Source of the DNA: Distichodus sexfasciatus
Taxonomy: Eukaryota > Chordata > Actinopteri > Characiformes > Distichodontidae
Assembly: GCA_032718565.1 (NCBI GenBank)
Contig: JAVGVS010000309.1
Coordinates: forward strand, 124,001-188,000
DNA length: 64,000 nt
Direction: 5' to 3'
Position 1 is the stretch's first letter; each line of letters begins with the position of its first letter. Under the pieces are notes generated by a model, which saw only the letters and a program-made list of their open reading frames with translations, did no database searches and was not told the DNA's origin. A program made the position numbers and the translations under genes. Shown piece by piece: positions 55,968-64,000 of this stretch.

Positions 55968-56618
55968 GGCTACGTTCACACTGCCATGCTGAAGTGACTC
56001 AAATCGGATTTTTTGCCTTAATGTGACACAGATCTGATCTTTTCAGGGCTGTGCGGACATGCAAATCTGATCTTTTCAAATCTTTTCAAAATTTGTGTCA
56101 CTTTCACATGTGGTACTAAATCCGATACGTATCCGATTCGCGGCCATGCGACCTGAATGTGAACGCTCAGATTGGAATTCAGGTGGCTTTTTGCTTATAC
56201 GCATGCGCTGACATCATCAGCCTGCAGATGATGATGGTAAAAATGGAGGAGAGCTGCGATATCAGAAAAAGCTAGCCGCCTGACTTTTTTTCTCCTTTTC
56301 GACCTGCTCATGTACAGCTGATTCACTGTTTGTCGTCCTCCAGAGCAAAGTGCGATACATGCGTGAGCTACTAACACCTCCATTTTTAATGCCATGAGTC
56401 GTCCCACAGATATGACGTTTTTTGTTGTTGGTGACGCAGTTGACCCGTGTAAAAACGTATCAATGTGCGCATGCGTGACGTTTCGGAGGCCCGATGCGTT
56501 CACGTTACAGTCAGATACAGGTCACTTGTAGTCATGAATGTGAACCGTCAAGATAGACAAATCCGATCTGAGCAAAAAATCGGAATTGAACGATGTGGCT
56601 GGCAGTGTGAACGTAGCC
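55968..56618. mobile_element. MITE, 651 bp, with 19-bp perfect terminal inverted repeats
   Basis: The left end GGCTACGTTCACACTGCCA is repeated as an exact reverse complement at the right end. The similarity continues inward with AAATCGGATTTTTTGC and its near-complement GCAAAAAATCGGAATT. TAT flanks both sides (55965-55967, 56619-56621), a possible 3-bp target duplication. A 102-codon minus-strand frame inside (56503-56195) is not a recognisable transposase. The superfamily is uncertain (PIF/Harbinger-like by duplication length). Confidence 0.8.
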
Positions 56619-56621
56619 TAT

Positions 56622-57099
56622 GACGGTTTGGAGGTATAGAGAGTTCATATTTCCAGTTTGCATAAGTTATGTGTAATGTGTACATTCTTTCAGTTTCATC
56701 TTCCAGCATCATAAATTAAGATAAATATGGCCATGGCGTTATAAACTGTTATTATAGCCTTATTACAGAGCTATTACTGATCCACTCACCTATTTCATGT
56801 CGTGCTTGATGTAGGAAGCAACATATGTTCCTTATATCTCTAGATTTACACCAGGGGCCATGTTAAACAAGCACATTAGTTCTGAAAATAATGGACAATT
56901 TTGTCAAAGGAAGAATTAGTCCTTCGAGGTGGAGGACACACGATACTGTGCGTGCATTTAAAATGGATTCCACGTCTGACATGGCAAAATAGAGGTGGCT
57001 GGCTCAGGAAAGTGAGGATAAGGGGTAGAGTGTGAAGTTTTGGACACGCTTAATGCTGAATGTGAAAAGCGAGACGGTATGAGTTACTCCTGGTGGCGT
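56622..57099. other. Intergenic DNA, nothing recognised
   Basis: No repeat family or coding signal. Confidence 0.5.
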
Positions 57100-57609
57100 T
57101 ATGAGACCGTTGAGGGAACCATAAGAGATTTTTTTGCGTCTGATGTGTTAAACTGATTCGTAACAACACAAATCAGCAATGAAATGGGAGCTGTTATACA
57201 CGAGCCCCGTTTTCACTTATTTTCTATATATTGTTATATTTGGCAGAGTGAGTGGACAGGGGCAGTTCTGAAGTTGTCACAGTTTTTAAACAATGTGGTC
57301 AGAGTTTCTACATGGATACTGACCAGAGATTCTTTGTCCGTTATGCCAATTAGGACAATTTATTTTTGTTTTTCAGTAAAAATCCTTTCCAAGGAATACA
57401 ATAATAAGGAGAGAGAGAGAGAGAGAGAGTTCTTTAACATTAACAGCAATACTACGTACCATAAGTGACTGATTTTGTGTGTGTGTGTGTATATATGTGG
57501 TGTATGAATAGCTAAATGATGCTGATGTTTGTAGTGTAGACTAACTGAAGTGTCATTTTACCTTAGTCTCAGTTTCTGTGTCTTTGTTTTGTTTGTGGCA
57601 GTTGGTAAT

Positions 57610-57812
57610 GTTATGTTTCGGAGAGTTGCTGGATCAAGTCTCAGACCGGTACTGCTGAGGTACTCATGACCAATCCAAAGCACTGCTTCCTGGGCACTGC
57701 CAAAAAAGACACCAACTGATCTGTCATAGATGGGTCAAATTTTCACATTTCGTTGTGGTGCATTGTGTGCTATGCTGTGGTGTGTGCACAATGACAAATA
57801 ATCACTCATTTG
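57610..57812 (+). repeat. SINE-B copy in the triplicated region
   Basis: AGTTGCTGGATCAAGTCTCA, GTACTGCTGAGGTACTCATG, GTTGTGGTGCATTGTGTGCT and the tail CACAATGACAAATAATCACT. It lies between copy 1 and copy 2 of the 730-bp unit. Confidence 0.8.
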
Positions 57813-58389
57813 TGTGTCTATTCTCCTTCTGTCTTTAAGCGTTTATGAAGCAAGATGAGGAGAGATGTGACCTGCATTTGTTTTATATTTTCTTTTCTGA
57901 TGGCTTTTAATAGTTTCAAATGGTTAAATAACTTTGCTTGGAAAAACTGAACATTTTCTCAACATTTTTCTTGGCAAACTGAGTGGACAGAGGCAGTTCT
58001 GAAGTTGACACAATTATTAAACAAAATTTCTACTTGGAGACTGACCAAAGATGGTTTCTTTGTTCATTTAATGTCATGTGCCTCTTGCCAGTTGGACCAA
58101 TTTATTTTCCTTTCCAGTAAAATTTCCCTTCTAAGGATTACAAAAATAATAAGGAAAATAATAAAGGCAACTACTTTAACATTAATATCCATATCGCATA
58201 CAGGAAGTGACAGTATGTATGTGTGTGTGGTGTTGGAAGAGGCCAAATTATATATTTAGAGTGTCTCCAGATGCTTAGAAAGTTGTTGGCTCAATTATCC
58301 TCCTTGTGGAATAACTGCAGTTTTACCTAAAGGCTCACTGTGTGTGTGTGAGAGAGTAGGTATCCATCATGCATAGTTCTAAGCTCCAG

Positions 58390-58600
58390 TCCTCCCTTTA
58401 GAGTAGTGGTTAGGATGCTCGCCTCAGGATCAAGAGGTTGTGGGTTTGAATCCTACCTCCAGCACTACAATCACTGGGTCCTTGAACAAAACCCTTAACC
58501 CCAAGTGGCTCCCAGGAGACTGTCTCTGTCATTAGGAAAATGGAAGTTGCTCTGGATATGTGCCTCGGCTAAATGCCATGTATGAAAATGTAAGAAGAGG
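58390..58600 (+). repeat. SINE-A, nearly full-length copy in the triplicated region
   Basis: TAGTGGTTAGGATGCTCGCC (A-box-like), GTGGGTTTGAATCCTACCTC (B-box-like), CACTGGGTCCTTGAACAAAA, GGAAGTTGCTCTGGATATGT and TAAATGCCATGTATG. It lies between copy 2 and copy 3 of the 730-bp unit. Confidence 0.85.
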
Positions 58601-58930
58601 AAATTGGTGACCTGCATTGCTGGATACTTCAGTGCTTTAGTAGATTCAAATGCTGGACTAACTTTGGTTGAAAAAAAGGAAGATTTTCTCAACATTATTC
58701 TTGGCAAACTGCATGAACAGGGGCAGTTCTGAAGTTGTCACAAATTTTTTCAAAAACACGGTGTTCAAAGTTTCTACACGGTTACCGACCCAAGACGATT
58801 TCTTTGTTCATTTAACGTCATGTGTCTCTTGCCAGTTGGGCCAATTTATTTTCCTTTTCAATAAAAGTCCCTCTCAGGGGTATACAAGTGTGTCCATGTG
58901 TGTGAGAGTGTGTGTGTGTACATCTTGAAC

Positions 58931-59560
58931 TCGCGGCCTCCTGTGTTTGTATTTCCATAATTAGTCCGGGGAATTCGGCGCGATCTTGTTTTGAGGACGG
59001 CTAAAGGTACCAGATGGACTTGGGGGGAGGGTAAGACAGGCAAACAAGAAAACAGGCGAAAAAGAAAAGACAAGCCCGATGGATAGAGCAAAGGGGAAGG
59101 GGTGAGGGGGGGGGGTGTAAGTGGGGAGAAAGAAAGGGAAAAAAAACAACAAGCACATCACTGCCAAGATGGACAGACTCCCTCCTCCCGCTCCCTCTTC
59201 TCTAATCCCTCATCACTCCATCACGCTCGTTAAGACGAAGAGCATCCGTCCATCCATCCGTCTCAGGGAATGCCATGCAACCTGGCAAATGCTGTTAGTG
59301 TGTTCTTTGCTGGGTAAAAAAAGAAGATATAATCTGTCATAAAGCCTGCAAGGCCCCACTTGACCCATAAATATCCTGTTTGTGGGTGACGTCTCCCTCC
59401 CTCCCTCCTTCCGCCCATTGCTAAATACGCATCAAAAGAAGCTTAAGAAAGAATAAGGAAATGATTTTGCTCCTCGCTGCGCGAATGCACTTAATGTTGT
59501 TTTTTCCCTCTTCATATGCTACTTGATTTGATTTGCTGTTATTGTTATTTTTTCCACTTA
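58931..59560. promoter_or_regulatory. Candidate non-coding regulatory segment
   Basis: Repeat-free: TTTCCATAATTAGTCCGGGG, AATTCGGCGCGATCTTGTTT, AATATCCTGTTTGTGGGTGA, CCGCCCATTGCTAAATACGC and GCTTAAGAAAGAATAAGGAA. Contains a poly-G run (59106-59116). Inference from composition. Confidence 0.4.
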
Positions 59561-60154
59561 ATCTCAATGGATTGAAAGTTTCCAGCTCAGATGAGTTTCA
59601 ACTATGGTTTTTGAAAGCACCACGTTATCCCTATTCGCAAATGTAATCAAAGTAATATACTTGAAATATCCTGGCTTTTAAATGGAGAATAACAAATGTT
59701 ATCCGATTCGAAGCTGTGTAAAGATGAAAAATATTTGTGCCATGATCGTGTTGTTTTGAACAGCTTTGGTGAAACAGGGCTTGAGTGAGGTCATGGTAAT
59801 TGGGGGCTGGTCATGGCCTTCTCAAAATGTCCTTATGCATTTCTGTTTCACACAAAATTGATATACCACAACCCATTACTAATATTAAAAAAAATATATG
59901 GGTTAGCGATCAGTGACTGAGCAATGATCAGTGGATAGATAGATTGATAGATGGACAGACAGATTGTAATATTTTGTTAATAACTGTAATATTTTTGTTA
60001 ATAATTGTAGTATTTTGTTCTTGTTTTTCAATTCAAAATTTACGTTTTAATTTGCCATAGACTTTGATGTTTTTCACTAATATCTTATACCTTAACCACT
60101 TATTAATTACATATATACACAGACATACAGATAAACTGATTAATTGATTGATAG
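59561..60154. other. AT-rich intergenic DNA, nothing recognised
   Basis: Degenerate GATAGAT/ACAGACAGA run near 59930. No repeat family or gene. Confidence 0.5.
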
Positions 60155-60310
60155 AGCTGATGGTGATTTAGTGGTTGGTGCACCAAGAGGTCGTGGGTTC
60201 AAATCCTACCACTACCACCCCTGAGTCCCTGAGTGAGACCCTTAACCTAAAGTTGTTCTCAGAAAATCCCTGAAATTAGGAAATGGAAAACTAGTACTGT
60301 TAATGTAAGT
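60155..60310 (+). repeat. SINE-A copy
   Basis: GATTTAGTGGTTGGTGCACC, TCGTGGGTTCAAATCCTACC (B-box-like), GAGACCCTTAACCTAAAGTT and CCTGAAATTAGGAAATGG. The tail is degraded. Confidence 0.75.
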
Positions 60311-60328
60311 GATAGATGTATAAATGCA

Positions 60329-60360
60329 CACACACACGCACACACACACACACACACACA
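60329..60360. repeat. (CA)n microsatellite
   Basis: CA dinucleotides with one CG, at the edge of a family-E repeat. Confidence 0.9.
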
Positions 60361-60620
60361 TTTATCTGTTTTTTAGGCTTTGTGGGGACATTTGAGAAGT
60401 CCAGATGAGGAGAAATGACTATATAAAATGTGCTTGTTTTATTTGAGAAACTAAAAGAGGTCAAACTTGTGCTTTTGGTTACTGAGGTTAAGGTTAGGGT
60501 TAGGATTAGGTGTAGGTGTAGAATTATATACAGCTAGTCATTATGGGAGTCTATGGAAAGACCTGACAAAGATAGTAATACGAAGATGTGTGATTTTAGG
60601 GGACAAAAAAGGTACCCACA
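60361..60620 (+). repeat. Family-E repeat
   Basis: GGCTTTGTGGGGACATTTGA, GTGCTTTTGGTTACTGAGGT, TTAAGGTTAGGGTTAGGATT and ACCTGACAAAGATAGTAATA. This is a microsatellite-flanked dispersed repeat whose GGTTAGGG phrases are part of the family. Confidence 0.6.
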
Positions 60621-60781
60621 ATGCAATAAATACATGAACACCCTAAGTTCTCAGATGTTAAAAGACTTCAAATTTGATCATTTCAAATTTGAAAAAATAC
60701 AACAACAAGCAAACAAAACAGCAGGTAAGAGAAAGGTACAATAATGGTACTTCTCACCATACTTGATCATTTGAGCAGGTA

Positions 60782-60808
60782 AGGGTTAGGGTTAGGGTTA
60801 GGGTTAGG
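60782..60808 (+). repeat. Short (TTAGGG)n run, about four units
   Basis: AGGGTTAGGGTTAGGG and on to GGTTAGGTA. It has the same hexamer as vertebrate telomeres but follows a family-E repeat that contains degenerate GGTTAGGG. Likely local expansion. Confidence 0.85.
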
Positions 60809-61529
60809 TACTCTAACTTTGTCCATCACAGCAGCAGTTAAAGTTAAACCCTTATATCCCTGAGAGAATTTGGGGTGTTTTTCTATACAGTACCTTTGTT
60901 TTTAGGCTTATGCTAGTGTGTGTGTGTGTGTGTGTGTGTGTAGACATTAGACATACATGCCTTATGTTGTTGTGTTCAGGAGGTCCTGCACTACTCAGAT
61001 ATGTCATGTTTTGATGCGTAAATGCTGGCACAGTTTTGAAATCAACCCATTTTTGATGAAAACGGAGGCACCTGTTTTTTAAACTGTTTTTTTTTAGCTT
61101 TATGTAGTATAAAAGTGCTGAAACTAACTTTCTATAGCTATAAACATGATAGAATGAAAATAAATTCCGATGCATTGAAAATGAAGAAATACTGAAGTTT
61201 TGACAATATTTGAACCAATTTGGACTCATTTTGGTCTAAAACTCTTTTTGACTTGTTTCTGGGAGAGAGTACGTTTTTGGGCATGATGGCGTCCCATATG
61301 AGAGTTGCTTCACAATAAAGTGTTTCTTTGCGTTGCTGTTTGAAACAGGAGAAGAAAACCTTAGGCACATATGCCAAGAAGGAAAAAAGCAAAGCTGTCT
61401 TAAAAAGGAAAGGAGAGAGGAGGAAAGAAAGGAAAAGAGCCAGCGACTTGGCGGGAAAGCTATCATTTGGTGTACAACAGTAGTTGAATCGGGAATTGTA
61501 GAACACCTCAAACACCTTAAAATAGCAAG
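60809..61529. other. Intergenic DNA with (GT)n and purine-rich tract
   Basis: GT array at about 60915-60942. 61350-61450 is purine-rich and is loosely repeated at 61665-61760 (both have GCCAAGAAGGAAA then GAGAGGA). No gene is supported; the 177-codon minus frame (61769-61236) is an artefact of the purine tracts. Confidence 0.5.
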
Positions 61530-61650
61530 AAATTCCAAAAAATTAACTCTTGACAAGGCACAGCCATTGAAAGGGAATACTTCATGAATCTGCCAAAAGC
61601 TGTCATCACAGCAAAGTGTGGCTACTTTGAAGAATCTAAAATGTAAAACG
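61530..61650 (+). mobile_element. Tc1-like transposon right end (solo)
   Basis: AATTCCAAAAAATTAACTCT, TGACAAGGCACAGCCATTGA, GCTGTCATCACAGCAAAGTG and GGCTACTTTGAAGAATCTAA correspond to the terminal region of an abundant fish Tc1-like element. Part is the inverse of the left end at 62300-62420. No transposase sequence adjoins it on the left. Confidence 0.7.
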
Positions 61651-62275
61651 TATTCAGGTTTGCAGGTAGGTAGGCACGCCAAGAAGGAAAGGAGCGTTCC
61701 AAAGGAGAACAGAAGAGAGGAAAGAACTGCGGACTCGGCTGGAAAGACGGAGAGAGGGAGTAGAGACATCTAGAGAGATAAAGATGGGAGGAAGAAGTCA
61801 AGGAGGAGGGGGAAGGGGTAGGGGGAATTGAAGCGGCAGATTTGACAGGCGGCCGGCTCTCGGACCATACGGCCCTGTCTCCTGTGCTAACGGAGCAGCT
61901 GCACGAGCCGCCTGTCCCGTCGCCTGACACTTTGACACGGGCGCGGCGCTGACAAATAGCCGGAGTCTTCACCTCCTGCCACCTCCGTCCCCCCCTGCAG
62001 GTCGCTAAATCACACCGGCGCTACTGTAGCACGGCCCAGATGACAGGGCTTCTGTCAGAGCACACGGGGCTCGTCAGGGGCACCATGGGTGGCTTAATGC
62101 TACAGACGGGACTCGGACAGCGCTCGCTTCTCTCTCTCTCTCTGTGTTTCATGGGGAAGACAGACTGAGTCTTATAGCTGAAAACAGTACTCAGTACTAA
62201 CTGAGAGGCTTGTAAATTGGAATTGTGTTTGCGTTGACTCTATCCTATCTATATTAGTGTACTGTGTTTGTGTGT
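61651..62275. promoter_or_regulatory. GC-moderate segment between two Tc1-like ends
   Basis: Unique sequence that turns GC-rich at 61800-62130 (CGGCAGATTTGACAGGCGGC, CGCCTGACACTTTGACACGG, GCGCTGACAAATAGCCGG). Repeated TGACAG/TGACA TALE-homeodomain-like cores. Candidate regulatory element, inference only. Confidence 0.3.
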
Positions 62276-62850
62276 ACAAGTATATGGACACACCTTGTCA
62301 AACGTTTTACATATTAGATTCTTCGAAAAGAGCCACCTTTAGCTTTAATGACAGATTTGCACACTCTTGGCAGATTCATAAGGTATTTACCGGGATTGGT
62401 TTTCTGTTAAGTGTTTTTTCTCTTATTAAGAGTTAATTTTTGGAATTTCTTCTGATGTTCTACTCCACATTATGGCAAGAAACATTCAACTAAGTGAAGA
62501 GGAACAACAATCCATCATTACTTTAAGACATGAAGATCAGTCAATCCAGAACATATCAAGCACGTTGAATGCATCCTCAAATGCAATGGCGAAAACACTC
62601 AAATGCTATTACAAAAATGCCTCTCACGAGAGTTATCAGCAACAGAAATTATGAATAAATGACAAATTACACCTCAGATTACGGCACACAAATATTTCAC
62701 AGATTTCTAGAGGCAGAAACATCTTGTCAACTGCTCAGAAGAGATTGCGTTAATCAGGACTACATGGTTGAACTGCTACAAAGATGCCACTCATTAGGAA
62801 GATATATACACATACTAATTTTTGTGGTTTACTGTTTTAGTTTTTTATTC
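62276..62850 (+). mobile_element. Tc1-like transposon, left end and transposase N-terminal remnant
   Basis: The left terminal region (AAGAGCCACCTTTAGCTTTA, GACAGATTTGCACACTCTTG) is followed by an ATG at 62472 and a frame matching the N-terminal DNA-binding domain of fish Tc1 transposases (MARNIQLSEEEQQSIITLRH and so on, 60 codons to a stop at 62652-62654). A second frame at 62659 continues the homology out of register at the DNA level (CACCTCAGATTACGGC). The catalytic half and right end are absent. Dead element. Confidence 0.8.
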
Positions 62851-62907
62851 TATTAATACTGTTTCATTAGTTACATTATTTATTTCTCTAAATGAGCTCT
62901 GTGAAAG

Positions 62908-63165
62908 TGAAAGTGAGTGATTATTCGTCATTATGAAAACAGCAACAGCATACAGTGCACCTCAACAAAATGTGACCTCTGCATTTGACCCGTCCGTGAA
63001 GGATCAGTGGGCAGATGACATGGGCAGCATGACCCGGAGAGCAGTGCTTGGGGATGGTACCTTGATCATGTGTATCTCAGTGGTGAGTTTACCAGTCCGG
63101 GATTTGAACCGGCAACCTTCCAATCACAGGGCTAACGCCCTAACCTTTACACCACCAACGCTACC
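62908..63165 (-). repeat. SINE-B, nearly full-length copy (minus orientation)
   Basis: The plus strand reads GTGAGTGATTATTCGTCATT, CAAAATGTGACCTCTGCATT, GGGATTTGAACCGGCAACCT (reverse B box) and CCTAACCTTTACACCACCAA (reverse A-box region). Confidence 0.85.
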
Positions 63166-63496
63166 TGTATTTCCATAACATACAGTACATATAGTTTACT
63201 TTTTAAGGAAAGGTTGTAAAGGTTGAAAATGTACCGTTTCAGGTCATTTCTTTGCAAATACAGGATCAAATTCTACACCTAAGGCGTTCTCTGTGTCATG
63301 TCCATTCACTTGATACATTGTTCAGCATCTTCTTCTGCCAGCACAATTTATATCACTTGTTCCTGATTTCACTACACCACTACCAAAAGTCATCTTTTTC
63401 TTTGGTTTGAAGTGATCATTTTATTTATGTTCTGAATCACTGCTTAGCCACAGAATAATAGGCTGAAAGACATGGAGAGCCAAAACACAAGTAAAA
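63166..63496. other. Intergenic DNA, nothing recognised
   Basis: AT-rich; no repeat family or gene signal. Confidence 0.5.
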
Positions 63497-63620
63497 GGTC
63501 AAAGTCAAAGTCAAAGTCAAAGTCAACTTTATTGTCATCTCTGCTATATACTGTACAGATACATAGAGAGACGAGACGACGTGGCTCCAGGTTATTTTCA
63601 GTGCAAACAAACAGGTGAGG
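63497..63620 (-). repeat. LINE 3' end (TTGAC-tail family), minus orientation
   Basis: A GTCAAA hexamer array (63497-63525) leads into CAACTTTATTGTCATCTCTG, CTGTACAGATACATAGAGAG and GACGTGGCTCCAGGTTATTT. The reverse complement matches the 3' end at 18740-18846. Confidence 0.75.
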
Positions 63621-64000
63621 TGTAAATTGCATCCTTAACTAAAAGTTTTTATAAGAAGTAGACAGATTATTTAGGATGAGACGAATCAGGGCAATACTGT
63701 GAAATATCTTTGCACAATACTGTTGCATTTACACAACTTGCTGTATTTTGTAATTACAGTATTATACTGTACACGTTAGATATAATATGCTTGCTGGAAA
63801 AATACAGAACATGGCTAGCATCTCAGCTGCCAGCATTATAATGTAAATTTATAGTGATTTTTCCATAGAATGCCTTTCTCTCTTTCTTTCCTCTTCTGTC
63901 TCGTTCTGACATTTCAGGACAAAACATTAATTACGCTCTCAGGGAAAGGTTTTGTGTTTTTCTCTGGATTCTGAGACCCTGATCTGTTGACAAAATTGGG
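63621..64000. other. Intergenic DNA at window end, nothing recognised
   Basis: AT-rich with a CT run near 63870; no feature recognised. Confidence 0.5.

Larger units (their letters stand above)
57100..58930 (+). repeat. Three diverged copies of a unit of about 730 bp
   Basis: The phrase GGGGCAGTTCTGAAGTTGTC (or a one- or two-base variant) begins near 57258, 57982 and 58712. Each copy then has TTTCTAC, ACTGACCA/ACCGACCC, TTCTTTGT and CAATTTATTTT in the same order and continues into GT-rich sequence. Spacings are about 725-730 bp. The first two copies are each followed by a different SINE. Confidence 0.75.

Noticed and set aside
56195..56503. 102-codon frame with basic residues as a new gene
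   Set aside because: It lies wholly within the 651-bp MITE and is best treated as transposon-derived sequence.
60782..60808. Interstitial telomere, marker of chromosome fusion
   Set aside because: Only about four TTAGGG units, close to a family-E repeat that itself holds degenerate GGTTAGGG. Local slippage explains it.
61236..61769. 177-codon minus-strand reading frame
   Set aside because: It is antisense to purine-rich tracts and a Tc1-like end; the serine/leucine/phenylalanine-rich product has no recognisable domain.
62472..62654. Functional transposase gene
   Set aside because: The frame stops after 60 codons, then homology continues out of the reading frame, and the catalytic domain is absent.
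1..64000. CRISPR array, operon, phage or other prokaryotic-type system
   Set aside because: No evenly spaced identical repeats with unique spacers and no long intronless genes. The window has spliced vertebrate gene structure and vertebrate retroposons.

Overview
The window is vertebrate, almost certainly teleost, genomic DNA. It holds one gene that can be reconstructed in full, mmp2 (matrix metalloproteinase-2, 72 kDa gelatinase). The gene lies on the minus strand from the start codon at 17350 to the stop codon at 1779. Its 13 coding exons join in frame with GT-AG introns throughout and give a 653-residue protein. That protein has a signal peptide, the cysteine-switch propeptide, the split catalytic domain with three fibronectin type II modules, the HEFGHALGLEH zinc site and a four-bladed hemopexin domain. 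The teleost assignment rests on the protein, the compact introns and the fish-type repeats; the species cannot be read from the sequence.

Region by region: 1-1030 is intergenic DNA downstream of mmp2, rich in microsatellites. 1031-1778 is the likely mmp2 3' UTR, with an AATAAA at 1047-1052. 1779-17350 is mmp2, whose introns carry SINEs, a pogo/Tigger-like MITE, a LINE 3' end, a probable hAT-like insertion and simple repeats. 17351-17640 is a CpG-rich promoter and 5' UTR zone. 17641-64000 is about 46 kb with no recognisable protein-coding gene. It alternates between repeat clusters and repeat-free segments that look like unique, possibly conserved, non-coding DNA.

In other vertebrates the gene upstream of MMP2 is IRX6, at the end of the IRX3-IRX5-IRX6 homeobox cluster. 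That cluster is known for long gene deserts full of conserved enhancers. The 46 kb upstream of mmp2 here is therefore most simply read as part of the desert between mmp2 and irx6, and the repeat-free stretches are candidate enhancers. This is inference: no irx exon lies in the window and conservation cannot be computed here.

The repeat content is rich. It includes two tRNA-derived SINE families (about ten and seven copies or fragments), a third SINE-like copy, four LINE 3' ends with a TTGAC-type tail, and a microsatellite-associated repeat. There are hAT-like, pogo-like and Tc1-like DNA transposon remnants and a 651-bp MITE with 19-bp perfect terminal repeats. Other structures are an inverted pair of 300-bp repeats 8 kb apart, a degenerate 125-140 bp tandem array, and a unit of about 730 bp present three times. 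I found no CRISPR array, operon, phage or other prokaryotic-type system.
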